A program made the position numbers and the translations under genes. The notes under the pieces were generated by a model that worked only from the letters and a program-made list of their open reading frames with translations, made no database searches and had not been told where the DNA came from. A stretch of 64,000 bases of DNA from DATKUC01 sp964553615 (GTDB lineage Bacteria > Spirochaetota > Spirochaetia > DSM-27196 > DATKUC01), in assembly GCA_964553615.1 (NCBI GenBank), contig CAZKMA010000017.1, positions 12,790 through 76,789 on the forward strand, given 5' to 3'. Shown here piece after piece: positions 7,248-15,012 of the stretch; within the stretch, counting starts at the first letter, position 1; the number at the start of each line of letters is the position of its first letter.

Positions 7248-8324
7248 TCACGTGAATCCGGTCAATCGCTGAATCAGGATACTCGAAGCCGCCACGCTCG
7301 CCCATACAACAAGACCGAGAAGGAGTGGTCTGAATCCGGTCTTCGCCAGTTCGCGAAAGTTGGCGTTCAGGCCAACTGCGCCAAGGGCCATGATGATCAT
7401 GAACTTGCCGGCTCCAACAAGCAGAGCGGTAGCGGCGGGTGGAAGCAGGTGGAGCGTGTGAACGAGCGACATTGCAAGAAAGCCCAGGATGAACCACGGA
7501 AAGATCCGCGCCATCGAGAAAGACCCGGCGACCGGAGCACTTTCGGCGCTGCCCGTTTCCGGGGCCGCCGAGTCCTGGGCGGTCGCCGGGACGCGGCGTT
7601 TTCTCGCGGATACAATGACCGCTATCAGAAAGGCAATTGGAATGATCATTGTCGACCGGGTAAGCTTCACGATCGTTGCAAACTCGCCTGCGGAATTGCT
7701 GAATGCGTAGCCCGCGGCAACAACGCTCGAAGTGTCGTTGATAGCTGTTCCCGCCCACATGCCGAACGCCTGGCTCGAGAAGCCCAGCAGTCGTCCCAGT
7801 TCCGGAAACAGGATCACCGCGAGAACGTTGAACAGAAAGATCGTAGACATGGAGTACGCTATCTCCATTTCGTCGGCTTCAATGATTGGAGAAACGGCGG
7901 CGATCGCCGAACCGCCGCAGATCCCGGTGCCGGCACCTATGAGCAGCATCAGCTTGCGCGGCACTTTGAGTATTCGGCCGATGAGAAAGGCGGCGAGAAA
8001 GGCGGTGCCCAGGGTGACAATCATGATAAGAAATGACTGTCGCCCGGTTCCGAGTACCTGCGACAGGCTCAGTCCCGAACCGATCAGGACGATGGACCAC
8101 TGCAGGATCTTTTTCGCCGCAAATGATGTTCCGGCAACTATCGGCTGCGGTCTGCCAATGAGGTTCCGCAGGAACGCGCCAATCAGGATTGCAAAAACCG
8201 GACCGCCGATTACCGGCAGACTGTCTCCAAGATACTTCGCCGCAACCGCAATGACGGCAACAAGCGCGACACCCGGTGCAATCAGGCGAATTGAACCGGT
8301 AATGTTTCGGTTGATATTGCTCAT
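7248..8324 (-). CDS. yeiH: YeiH/UPF0324 family membrane protein (putative sulfate-type anion exporter)
   Basis: A 358-residue polytopic protein of the YeiH/UPF0324 family with about ten membrane helices. Family blocks include FAILIGAFLRN near the N-terminus, ILKVPRKLMLLIGAGTGICG in the middle and WAGTAINDTSSVVAAGYA, a conserved NDTSS turn. A role in exporting sulfate or related anions has been proposed for relatives, with little direct proof. The ATG at 8324 is chosen over an upstream start at 8357 because the family begins near SNINRN; the ribosome-binding site is weak. A LysR-type gene is transcribed divergently from the same 83-bp gap, as with yeiH/yeiE in E. coli. Confidence 0.86.
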   Translation of the reverse strand: MSNINRNITGSIRLIAPGVALVAVIAVAAKYLGDSLPVIGGPVFAILIGAFLRNLIGRPQPIVAGTSFAAKKILQWSIVLIGSGLSLSQVLGTGRQSFLIMIVTLGTAFLAAFLIGRILKVPRKLMLLIGAGTGICGGSAIAAVSPIIEADEMEIAYSMSTIFLFNVLAVILFPELGRLLGFSSQAFGMWAGTAINDTSSVVAAGYAFSNSAGEFATIVKLTRSTMIIPIAFLIAVIVSARKRRVPATAQDSAAPETGSAESAPVAGSFSMARIFPWFILGFLAMSLVHTLHLLPPAATALLVGAGKFMIIMALGAVGLNANFRELAKTGFRPLLLGLVVWASVAASSILIQRLTGFT

Positions 8325-8365
8325 GACTCGCAGATAGTACCGGAAATCACATATCACATCAAATT

Positions 8366-8377
8366 ATAAATATTTAT
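8366..8377. promoter_or_regulatory. AT-rich palindrome between yeiH and its LysR gene
   Basis: ATAAATATTTAT is a perfect 12-bp palindrome in the centre of the 83-bp divergent gap, with TTATAC close to the LysR start. Its position fits a LysR-type binding site controlling both genes, but AT-rich palindromes also arise by chance in promoters. Confidence 0.35.
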
Positions 8378-8407
8378 ATTTCAGTAAGCTCATGTTATAC
8401 TTTGCCC

Positions 8408-9316
8408 ATGAACGACTTCAGGCTCAGAAGCCTGCTTGCGGTAGTACGAACCGGGAGCTTCTCGGCAGCGGCCGAGATCCTTCATGTAACGCAACCGGCG
8501 GTGTCGCAGCACATCCGACAGCTGGAAGAGTTTTATGGAAGTCGGCTTCTCAGCCGCGTGGGCCGCCGCACCGTGCCAACACCGACGGGATCACTCCTGT
8601 TCGAGTATGCCGAAAGTATTGAGTCCCTCTACCGATCGATGGACCGGGACATTTTCAATGCCGCAGCCGCAGTCCGTACCTTCGACGTTGGCGCAACACT
8701 CACCATTGCCGAGTATCTCCTCCCGCCTCTGCTTGGACAGTACCGCAAGTTGAATGCACACGTGAGAATACGAATGACGGTTCAGAATACGAAGGAGACC
8801 ATAGACCGGTTGATCCGGAACCAGATTACTCTGGCAATGGTTGAGGGACCATTCGACCGTGGGTCGCTGCACACGTGCAAGTTTATTGATGACGAGATGG
8901 TGGCGGTATGTGCGCCGGAATATGAATTGAAACGCGCAAACGGGGGAAGTTCCATTCCGATTGCGGCACTCCTGGCTTCGGACCTCATCCTCCGGGAACC
9001 AGGCTCGGGGACACGCACGGTCCTTGAACACTACCTCATGCGGCACGGGATGGATCCGCGCTCCATCCGAGTCTACATGGAGATCGGAAGTATAAACGCA
9101 ATCAAGTCCCTCGTCTCCTCTGAGCTCGGAGTCACTGTCGTATCCCGGAGCGCCGTGGAACGAGAGCTCAAGGAGGGAAAACTCGTGCAGCTGCACCTCG
9201 ACGGAGGGCCTATCCTCCGCGAACTCCAGTTCGTCTGGAACGACTATTCGGACGCCGGCTTCGTGGAAGAGTTCATCGGCTTCTGCACGGCCGCTACCGC
9301 GCGGCCGCCCGGCTGA
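8408..9316 (+). CDS. LysR family transcriptional regulator (YeiE/CysL-like)
   Basis: A 302-residue LysR-type regulator. The N-terminal winged helix-turn-helix (about residues 1-60) contains SFSAAAEILHVTQPAVSQHI, followed by a linker helix and a periplasmic-binding-protein-like effector domain. The ATG at 8408 is used. Divergence from the yeiH-like gene suggests that it controls that transporter, as the YeiE/CysL group does. The last 23 bases overlap the end of the convergent MFS gene at 9294. The effector is unknown. Confidence 0.92.
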   Translation: MNDFRLRSLLAVVRTGSFSAAAEILHVTQPAVSQHIRQLEEFYGSRLLSRVGRRTVPTPTGSLLFEYAESIESLYRSMDRDIFNAAAAVRTFDVGATLTIAEYLLPPLLGQYRKLNAHVRIRMTVQNTKETIDRLIRNQITLAMVEGPFDRGSLHTCKFIDDEMVAVCAPEYELKRANGGSSIPIAALLASDLILREPGSGTRTVLEHYLMRHGMDPRSIRVYMEIGSINAIKSLVSSELGVTVVSRSAVERELKEGKLVQLHLDGGPILRELQFVWNDYSDAGFVEEFIGFCTAATARPPG

Positions 9317-10454
9317 GAACGCGCTTGCGCAGCAGGATGAGAACGTACGCGCCAATCAGACAGAATGCAGCGGACAACGCGAAGGTGTTTCGGATACCGA
9401 CGGCGTCCGACACAATTCCCCCTGCCCACGGCCCGGCGAACATGCCAATTGCATAGACCGCCTGGTGGATTCCCATGGCAGTAGTCCGGTGCGACTGATC
9501 CACTCTTTCGATACTGAGACCGAGGAGAGTCGGGAAGCTCATGCCGAATGTAATGCCCATCAGAGCTGTACCGACGTAGAACAGCGTGAGGCTCTGCGCT
9601 ACTGCAAAGAGAAGGATACCCGTGGAGAACAGAGCAAAATTCACGTACAGAAGAGAGGTGCGCGAGAAACGGTTAATGACGAGTGTATTCAATAGATTGC
9701 CTGCGACAGATGCAATGATGTTCAGAGTGATGAGAAAACTCATCGTCACTGCACTCGCGCCGAGTTGCCGTGCGAGCAGAGGCATGAACCCGAAGATTAC
9801 CACCCATGTCCCGAACTGACCTACCGAGCTGATGCCGGCCGGAAAGAGCACATCCGGACGGGTAAAAATGCGCACTATTGAGCGGACCGAGACTGCATGT
9901 GCGGACTGTCGCTCAATTCTGGTGGCCCCGATTATAATCGCGGCCGCCAGGCCGCAGGCACCGGCCAGGTAGAACGCAAGCGGGTATCCGCCAATCTGAT
10001 TCAGGAATCCGGTTGCGCTGGTGGCGATCATTCTTCCGATCGAATTAGAAAAAGAAAGCAGCGACGTTGCAAGTACCGCCTGCTTCGGCGGGAAGAAGCC
10101 GGAAAAAACGGCAATGAGCGGCACCCATGTTCCGGCAGCGACTCCCGTCAGCGCACGTCCGAAGGTCACCATGCCGAGCCCGGTTCCCAGAGTCATGACC
10201 ACGGCACCGAGCCCGGTAATGAGGAAGCCGCTGACCAGGAACACCTTCCCACGCCCGGTTGCGTCGATCGTTATCCCGAGCGGAATACGAACAACTGCCT
10301 GCCACAGACCGTACATGGAGAGCACCACCCCGACTGCCGCCAGGCTCGGAGACCTCAGTTTGACAAACTCGGGAAGTGTCGGCACATACAGGTACAACCC
10401 GATCCAGTAGAACAGCGATGCGCCCAGAAAGGCAGCCAGTTTTCGTTTATTCAT
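9294..10454 (-). CDS. MFS transporter
   Basis: A 386-residue, 12-helix major facilitator. The loop 2-3 motif appears as PLGITIDATGRGKVF and a matching cytoplasmic loop follows helix 8. Upstream in-frame codons run back to 10781, but they would cover the divergent exported-protein gene, so ATG 10454 (MNKRKLAAFLGASLFYW) is taken as the start, right before helix 1. The substrate cannot be inferred; the sequence looks most like sugar/drug exporters of the YajR/AraJ kind. It shares an 84-bp divergent gap with the exported-protein pair. Confidence 0.88.
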   Translation of the reverse strand: MNKRKLAAFLGASLFYWIGLYLYVPTLPEFVKLRSPSLAAVGVVLSMYGLWQAVVRIPLGITIDATGRGKVFLVSGFLITGLGAVVMTLGTGLGMVTFGRALTGVAAGTWVPLIAVFSGFFPPKQAVLATSLLSFSNSIGRMIATSATGFLNQIGGYPLAFYLAGACGLAAAIIIGATRIERQSAHAVSVRSIVRIFTRPDVLFPAGISSVGQFGTWVVIFGFMPLLARQLGASAVTMSFLITLNIIASVAGNLLNTLVINRFSRTSLLYVNFALFSTGILLFAVAQSLTLFYVGTALMGITFGMSFPTLLGLSIERVDQSHRTTAMGIHQAVYAIGMFAGPWAGGIVSDAVGIRNTFALSAAFCLIGAYVLILLRKRVLSRAAAR

Positions 10455-10538
10455 AGAGTTTTGCCTAAGGTAGTGAGACCGGACCATCGAATCAAGCCGT
10501 TCCTTCACTTTTCCTTGCTCTCGATACCCGGCTGCTGT

Positions 10539-11435
10539 ATGCTTGCCTGGATGAGGGAGCACCTGCTGACTGCGACCGTTCTTATGCTTCTGTTCGCCTG
10601 CGGCGGCACTGTCGGCGCTTCGCCCATGAACGGTTCTGAAACGGCGAAACACGCACCGGTAATCGGTCCTCCGGACAATCCTATCTCCCCCGAGAATCTC
10701 AGGCGTCTTGTGCCGGGCCTCTCGCCGGAAGAAGCCGCAAGACTTTCGCGAGAGGGAACCGTTTCGGTCGAATTTTCGCACACAGTCACCACGCGGCTGG
10801 CTCCGACGTTTCAGGGTGTCTCGGAGATCTCCCGGGAGCTCGGGCGGATGCCGGTCTCTGCGGGAATGGAGATGCTCTACGTGGCTCGAGTTCCCGAATC
10901 CTTCAGAATCAAGGCTAACTTCTGGCGACGCATCTATAACATTACCCGGTCGGTGAGCACAATTCGCGGACTCGCCTACACGCCGCCCGGAAACTCGCCG
11001 CCGAAAAGGCTCTATGCCGATGCGTTCGTGATCCCATCTCCGAATGACCCTGCCGAGAGAATGCCGGATCCACGCGTCGAATCAATTCCCGCGTACAGCC
11101 GCATCTTCGGCTTCTACCGGGACATCGGTTTCGGCGACTATGTTCTCTCACTCACCTATCGACTCGGACCAGGCACGAATGACCCGGATTACCTTCGTGT
11201 TTCGTTCAAAAACATGACTTCCATCAATTTCATGGTGTTCCCTATCATCCAGCCGCAGGACCTGCGTATGGACATCGTGATCGTACCCCGGAATGGTGTT
11301 TTTCTGTTCTACGGCAACTTTGCCACGCGCACATCGACGTTCTTCGATGTGCGCAATCAGGTCGAATCGGCTTTCGCCGAGCGGGTCGGCGCGCTTTTTC
11401 AATGGTTCATGTTCCACGTTCGCACCGACGAGTGA
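10539..11435 (+). CDS. exported protein of unknown function, tandem paralogue 1
   Basis: About 298 residues with an N-terminal signal sequence (LLTATVLMLLFACGGTVGAS). An alternative ATG at 10551 would still keep the signal; neither has a strong ribosome-binding site. The mature part contains a block LRRLVPGLSPEEAARLSREG, a central FWRRIYNITRSVSTIRGL and a C-terminal VFLFYGNFATRTSTFF. The same blocks occur in the same order in the next gene, so the two are paralogues. I do not recognise a characterised family. Conserved Trp, Tyr and aromatic-rich segments and the secretion signal suggest a periplasmic or envelope role. Confidence 0.75.
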   Translation: MLAWMREHLLTATVLMLLFACGGTVGASPMNGSETAKHAPVIGPPDNPISPENLRRLVPGLSPEEAARLSREGTVSVEFSHTVTTRLAPTFQGVSEISRELGRMPVSAGMEMLYVARVPESFRIKANFWRRIYNITRSVSTIRGLAYTPPGNSPPKRLYADAFVIPSPNDPAERMPDPRVESIPAYSRIFGFYRDIGFGDYVLSLTYRLGPGTNDPDYLRVSFKNMTSINFMVFPIIQPQDLRMDIVIVPRNGVFLFYGNFATRTSTFFDVRNQVESAFAERVGALFQWFMFHVRTDE

Positions 11436-11512
11436 CCGCCCAGGGAAAACGGCTCCGCACAACAACCCTTTTGCTTGGAATACCGCAGAAGGAGACGTAT
11501 ACTCAAGTGCGT

Positions 11513-12400
11513 ATGAAAACTTTACCCGTGATCACATTCCTCACCGTATTGAGCGTTGTCGTATCCAACGCCGCAATGGCCCAATCGAGTTCCGATTCTC
11601 AGAACGTCGGAACTGCTTCGGCTCAATCTGCATCCTCCCAGCCGGTTACTGCCGAACGGCTCAGACAGCTCGTTCCCGGCCTCACAGAAGCTGAATCTCA
11701 GCAACTCGCAAAGACAGGCGAGGTAACCGCCGACTACAGCGGTTCCATAAAGGCGCGCATTGCACCACCCTTCGCCGGAAAAGAGGCGATGATCCGTGAA
11801 CTGCAAAAGACTGACGCTACTGTCGGTATCGAGCTTCTGTTCCAGGCGCCAATTCCGAAGAAGTACCGGGAACGAAGCGACTTCTGGCTGGAAACCTACA
11901 ACATTATGCGTTCCATCAGCACGCTGAAAGGTATCAAATACTATTCTGCGGATCGCAATATGATGCGAACATTTTATTACGATGCCTACGCGGTACCGTC
12001 TCCGGAGAAAAAATACACAAGATTGCCGGATCCGCTGGTCACTTCGATTCCGGCAAAGAGCCACATCTACACCTACCACAAGGACTCGAGCTTCGGTAAC
12101 TACGTGATGTCGGTGAACTACACTGCCGGACCGGAGCCGCAACATCCGAAATACATACGCATGGCATTAACCAACGCCACCGAAATGTACTACTCAGTCT
12201 TTCCGATCGTGGCGCCGTGGAAACTTCAGATCGACCTGGTGGCCATTCCGGAAGGAGATACCATGCTCTTCTACGGCAACTTTGTTGCAAATACCTTCAC
12301 CATCTTTGGCCTCCGGGACAGCATAGATGTCAGTTTCACGAATCGTGTGAAGGCGCTGTACAACTGGTTCATGAGGGAAATACAGACGCATACACCGTAG
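11513..12400 (+). CDS. exported protein of unknown function, tandem paralogue 2
   Basis: A 295-residue protein with a clear signal peptide (VITFLTVLSVVVSNAAMAQS, cleavage after AMA). It parallels the preceding gene throughout: LRQLVPGLTEAESQQLAKTG, FWLETYNIMRSISTLKGI, SIPAKSHIYTYHKDSSFGNY and MLFYGNFVANTFTIF. The chosen ATG is 11513; a GTG at 11507 is closer to GGAG at 11491-11494 and may be the real start. The intergenic gap of 77 bp suggests co-transcription. It ends 16 bp from the convergent ATPase gene. Function unknown. Confidence 0.78.
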   Translation: MKTLPVITFLTVLSVVVSNAAMAQSSSDSQNVGTASAQSASSQPVTAERLRQLVPGLTEAESQQLAKTGEVTADYSGSIKARIAPPFAGKEAMIRELQKTDATVGIELLFQAPIPKKYRERSDFWLETYNIMRSISTLKGIKYYSADRNMMRTFYYDAYAVPSPEKKYTRLPDPLVTSIPAKSHIYTYHKDSSFGNYVMSVNYTAGPEPQHPKYIRMALTNATEMYYSVFPIVAPWKLQIDLVAIPEGDTMLFYGNFVANTFTIFGLRDSIDVSFTNRVKALYNWFMREIQTHTP

Positions 12401-12416
12401 ATTTCAGGATAGCCGG

Positions 12417-13106
12417 CTACGCGTCTGGAGCACCGGAAGCGCTATCCATGTTCGTGTTGTAGCGATCAATTGCATCGGCAAGCTCTCCGACGCATGCATC
12501 GACATACCCCGTGTGGAGCTGGATGATGACGTCTTCGCGCAGGAGATTCTGCTTCTGCAGCAGGATGGGAAAGATGCTGTGGGAGGAGAGGATGAGCTGA
12601 TACTTCCTTGCCAGCCGCGGGAATATTTCCTTCCAGAGGATTGACTGGCCGGCAAATCCGATATGGTTGTCAGGTTCGTCCAGAAGCAGCGTTGGGTATT
12701 CATGCATACCGAGGCGAAAGGTGGGAAACCGCGCCTCGATCGTGTTGATGAGCTCGTTGATCAACCCGATTCGTTTTTCACCTGTGGATCTGAGCGTCTG
12801 ATGTTCAAGGAAGAAGTTCGGGTTGATGAGGGGTTCATCCGACTGGGTGTAGCAATCCTGGTAGAACACCGGCAGACCATCCCACTGCATCTCGACTTCG
12901 TACTCCGGTTCAATCGGTTTCCGCCCGTCGGACCAGCCGCCTGGGGCGGCACCGGTTTTCATTGCCAATGTCCGCAGAATCGTGCTCTTTCCTCCGCCGT
13001 TCGGTCCGTACAGCAGATTGAATCGTGGACCGAACTCAATCGTCCGCTTGCGGATTCCCGGTAGTCTGGTTGGATAGCGGTTCAGGAACCGGAGATTTGC
13101 AATCAT
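12417..13106 (-). CDS. AAA/ABC-type ATPase (SMC/RecF/OLD-like single domain)
   Basis: A 229-residue ATPase with Walker A GPNGGGKST (about residues 34-42), a Walker B LLLDEPDNHIG with the switch region after it, and a downstream LILSSHS H-loop. The order matches stand-alone ABC-like AAA proteins related to RecF/SMC heads and OLD ATPases. There is no membrane or nuclease domain. ATG 13106 precedes IANLRFLNRY, the usual first strand; a TTG at 13148 would add 14 residues. It lies 63 bp downstream of the SDR gene on the same strand. Its role is unknown; such proteins occur both in housekeeping and in defence settings, and no partner is encoded here. Confidence 0.75.
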   Translation of the reverse strand: MIANLRFLNRYPTRLPGIRKRTIEFGPRFNLLYGPNGGGKSTILRTLAMKTGAAPGGWSDGRKPIEPEYEVEMQWDGLPVFYQDCYTQSDEPLINPNFFLEHQTLRSTGEKRIGLINELINTIEARFPTFRLGMHEYPTLLLDEPDNHIGFAGQSILWKEIFPRLARKYQLILSSHSIFPILLQKQNLLREDVIIQLHTGYVDACVGELADAIDRYNTNMDSASGAPDA

Positions 13107-13169
13107 TTCACGAGAAAAGTACCGAGAATTGCTGGCGAACTCAAGCAATGCATGGACGGTTTCGGACAG

Positions 13170-14027
13170 TTATCCTCTGTCCGGCACCCGAACGGTGCGT
13201 ATTGTCAATGAGGAATGGCCACTGGATGTATGCAAGATCCGTCGGAACAGCTCACGCAGCGCACCCGTTACTATCCTTCTGAATGTAAGGAGCCGTACCT
13301 CGAGGCCGGACTTCCCGTCGGTAGCGGGGCCGGCAATCCAGAGCGCCTTCTGCGCAGGAACAGCTGGAACGTTCCCCCACATACGGACAATCGTCTCAAG
13401 CGGTCGTACCTTCTCTTCGAGCCCTTCAATTACCTCTACATCCAGAATCATTTCGGTTTCGACCAGTCCGGGGTTGAGTGCGTACACGCCGACAGGACTC
13501 CCTTTGTACTCACGGGCAAGCGCGCGCGTGAAGCTTCGAACCCACGCCTTGGTAGATGTGTAAGCATTCTGCATGGGAACCGGTCCGGAGTCCCCGCGCC
13601 CGAGCAGATTGATGAGCTTTCCGCCGCCGCGACTCAGGAAGTGCTCCATGGCAACACGGGATCCGTAGTAGGTTCCAAGGATGTTGGTGTGAAGTACCGC
13701 AGTGAACCGATCTGTTGGAACGTCAACGGTCGGGCCGTACGGCGCAGACAGTCCCGCATTGTTCACCCAGATGTCGATCGTCCCGAAGACGGAGATCGCA
13801 TGTTCTGCCAGGGCCCGAACGTCCTGCTCACGGGCAACATCACATACCCTGCCTTCCGCCGGCGCCCCCTCTTTGCGCAGATCTTCAACCGCGCGTTCGA
13901 CTGAAACCTCCGACCGGGATCCAATAACCACACGCGCCCCGGCTTCGCTGTAGGCACGCGCAATAGCGAAGCCCAAACCGCGGGAACCGCCGGTAATGAC
14001 GGCGACCTTTCCTTCCAGCATTTTCAT
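13170..14027 (-). CDS. short-chain dehydrogenase/reductase with atypical active site
   Basis: A 285-residue SDR. The cofactor loop TGGSRGLG (residues 12-19), NNAG (89-92) and the Y156-x3-K160 pair are present. The catalytic Ser expected 13 residues before the Tyr is Gly143 (sequence LLGRGDSGP), so the usual Ser-Tyr-Lys triad is incomplete unless Ser147 substitutes. About 35 extra, Arg-rich residues extend the C-terminus. ATG 14027 is preceded by GAGG and is preferred over 14042. A TetR-type palindrome lies 22 bp upstream, which suggests induction by a small lipophilic molecule. The substrate is unknown. Confidence 0.87.
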   Translation of the reverse strand: MKMLEGKVAVITGGSRGLGFAIARAYSEAGARVVIGSRSEVSVERAVEDLRKEGAPAEGRVCDVAREQDVRALAEHAISVFGTIDIWVNNAGLSAPYGPTVDVPTDRFTAVLHTNILGTYYGSRVAMEHFLSRGGGKLINLLGRGDSGPVPMQNAYTSTKAWVRSFTRALAREYKGSPVGVYALNPGLVETEMILDVEVIEGLEEKVRPLETIVRMWGNVPAVPAQKALWIAGPATDGKSGLEVRLLTFRRIVTGALRELFRRILHTSSGHSSLTIRTVRVPDRG

Positions 14028-14048
14028 GTCGTGAATCCTCATACGATA

Positions 14049-14070
14049 ACTTACTGAACGGTCGGTAAGT
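14049..14070. promoter_or_regulatory. TetR-type operator upstream of the SDR gene
   Basis: The 22-bp sequence ACTTACTGAACGGTCGGTAA plus GT is an imperfect palindrome with arms ACTTAC and GTAAGT and a core of TGAACGGTCG. Its size and TTAC...GTAA edges resemble TetR-family operators. It lies between the divergent SDR (start 14027) and DUF1003 (start 14107) genes, where a bound repressor could control either. No TetR gene is in this window. Confidence 0.5.
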
Positions 14071-14106
14071 GGTCAATCCGGCGGCACTTCAATATTCTTC
14101 TAACAC

Positions 14107-14586
14107 ATGAAGAGACTGCAATTTCCTCAACCCTTTAAACATCAGCATCCGCCCATTCGCGACGTAAACCAGGTCTTTTTGACGCAACTTACGTTCGGAC
14201 AACGGATTTCCGACAAGGTTGCGAACACGATGGGCTCGTGGGCATTCATTTCGATTCAGTCGGTCATCCTGGTAATCTGGATAGTCCTGAACGTTGTCGG
14301 CTGGATTCGCGCCTGGGATCCCTACCCGTTCATCCTTATGAACCTGGTACTCTCGATGCAGGCGGCGTATGCGGCTCCCATTATCATGATGAGCCAGAAT
14401 CGACAGGCGGCGAAAGACCGGATCGAATCCCACAACGATTTCGAGATCAACCAGAAGACCGAAGAGGAGGTTCGCGCCATTCTCGAACATCTGGCGGCGC
14501 AGGATCGTGCTCTCGGCGAGCTGCACGCAATGGTTCTGGACCTGCAGGCACGGTTCGGGAAGATGCCGCCGGACGAAGCCGGGTAA
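14107..14586 (+). CDS. DUF1003 domain membrane protein
   Basis: A 159-residue protein with two membrane helices (about residues 46-67 and 75-97) and a C-terminal coiled coil. The segment QRISDKVANTMGSWAFISIQ and the pairs of residues around GWIRAWDPYPFILMN and SMQAAYAAPIIMMSQNRQ are the DUF1003 hallmark. Function in bacteria is unknown. It is transcribed away from the SDR gene and upstream of the cobalamin riboswitch, with no strong ribosome-binding site visible. Confidence 0.88.
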   Translation: MKRLQFPQPFKHQHPPIRDVNQVFLTQLTFGQRISDKVANTMGSWAFISIQSVILVIWIVLNVVGWIRAWDPYPFILMNLVLSMQAAYAAPIIMMSQNRQAAKDRIESHNDFEINQKTEEEVRAILEHLAAQDRALGELHAMVLDLQARFGKMPPDEAG

Positions 14587-14634
14587 TCGGTACAGAACGG
14601 CGCGAAGCTTGCATCATGGGGTGCAAGGGAGTAT

Positions 14635-14800
14635 AGTGTTTTCTGCTGTCCGTCTTGAGGACAACGGAATACGGTGCAAATCCGTAGCGGTCCCGCCACT
14701 GTAACCGGGGATGAACGCGGCATTGTGTCATTGTCCTTCAACCGAGGATGAGAAGACGCCGCAAGTAGAGTGATCCGGAAGCCAGGAGACGATTCTCAAG
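14635..14800 (+). promoter_or_regulatory. cobalamin (B12) riboswitch
   Basis: The conserved B12-box core reads ACGGTGCAAATCCGTAGCGG and TCCCGCCACTGTAA (14671-14704), followed by variable helices and the 3' signature GAAGCCAGGAGAC ending at 14790. This is the class I adenosylcobalamin aptamer layout. It precedes a BtuB-like receptor and its energising genes, so it should shut them off when B12 is plentiful. No obvious intrinsic terminator follows. CCTT and AAGG flank the ribosome-binding site of a short upstream reading frame at 14824, which points to translational control. The remaining bases of the 346-bp gap hold only that short frame. Confidence 0.95.
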
Positions 14801-14823
14801 AATAAACCTTCGAGGAAAAGGAT

Positions 14824-15012
14824 ATGACTGGCTGCACATTTCCATTACCAATCCGGTCATCCTCCCAATTCAGTTCGTTTCCCTGTTCTGTCAGAGCAGA
14901 AGAAGGAGCAGTCGGATGGCTGGAGTATCCCCATGAAGAGGTTTCTCTTCGTCTTTCTGGTTTCCGCAACGGCATGCGTCTGGGCACAACCAGCCCCATC
15001 AGTGCTGCCTGA
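14824..15012 (+). CDS. possible leader ORF overlapping btuB
   Basis: A 62-codon frame starting at ATG 14824 with a strong site GAGGAAAAGG just before it, right after the riboswitch aptamer. It runs 80 bases into the btuB gene in a different frame and ends at 15012. The encoded peptide has no recognisable features. It could be a regulatory leader whose translation affects btuB initiation, or a chance frame sitting on the riboswitch expression platform. Evidence is limited to the well-placed ribosome-binding site. Confidence 0.3.
   Translation: MTGCTFPLPIRSSSQFSSFPCSVRAEEGAVGWLEYPHEEVSLRLSGFRNGMRLGTTSPISAA

Noticed and set aside
9897..10538. Long upstream extension of the first exported protein gene.
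   Set aside because: It lies antisense to the MFS gene, is Arg/Gln-rich shadow sequence, and would hide the signal peptide.
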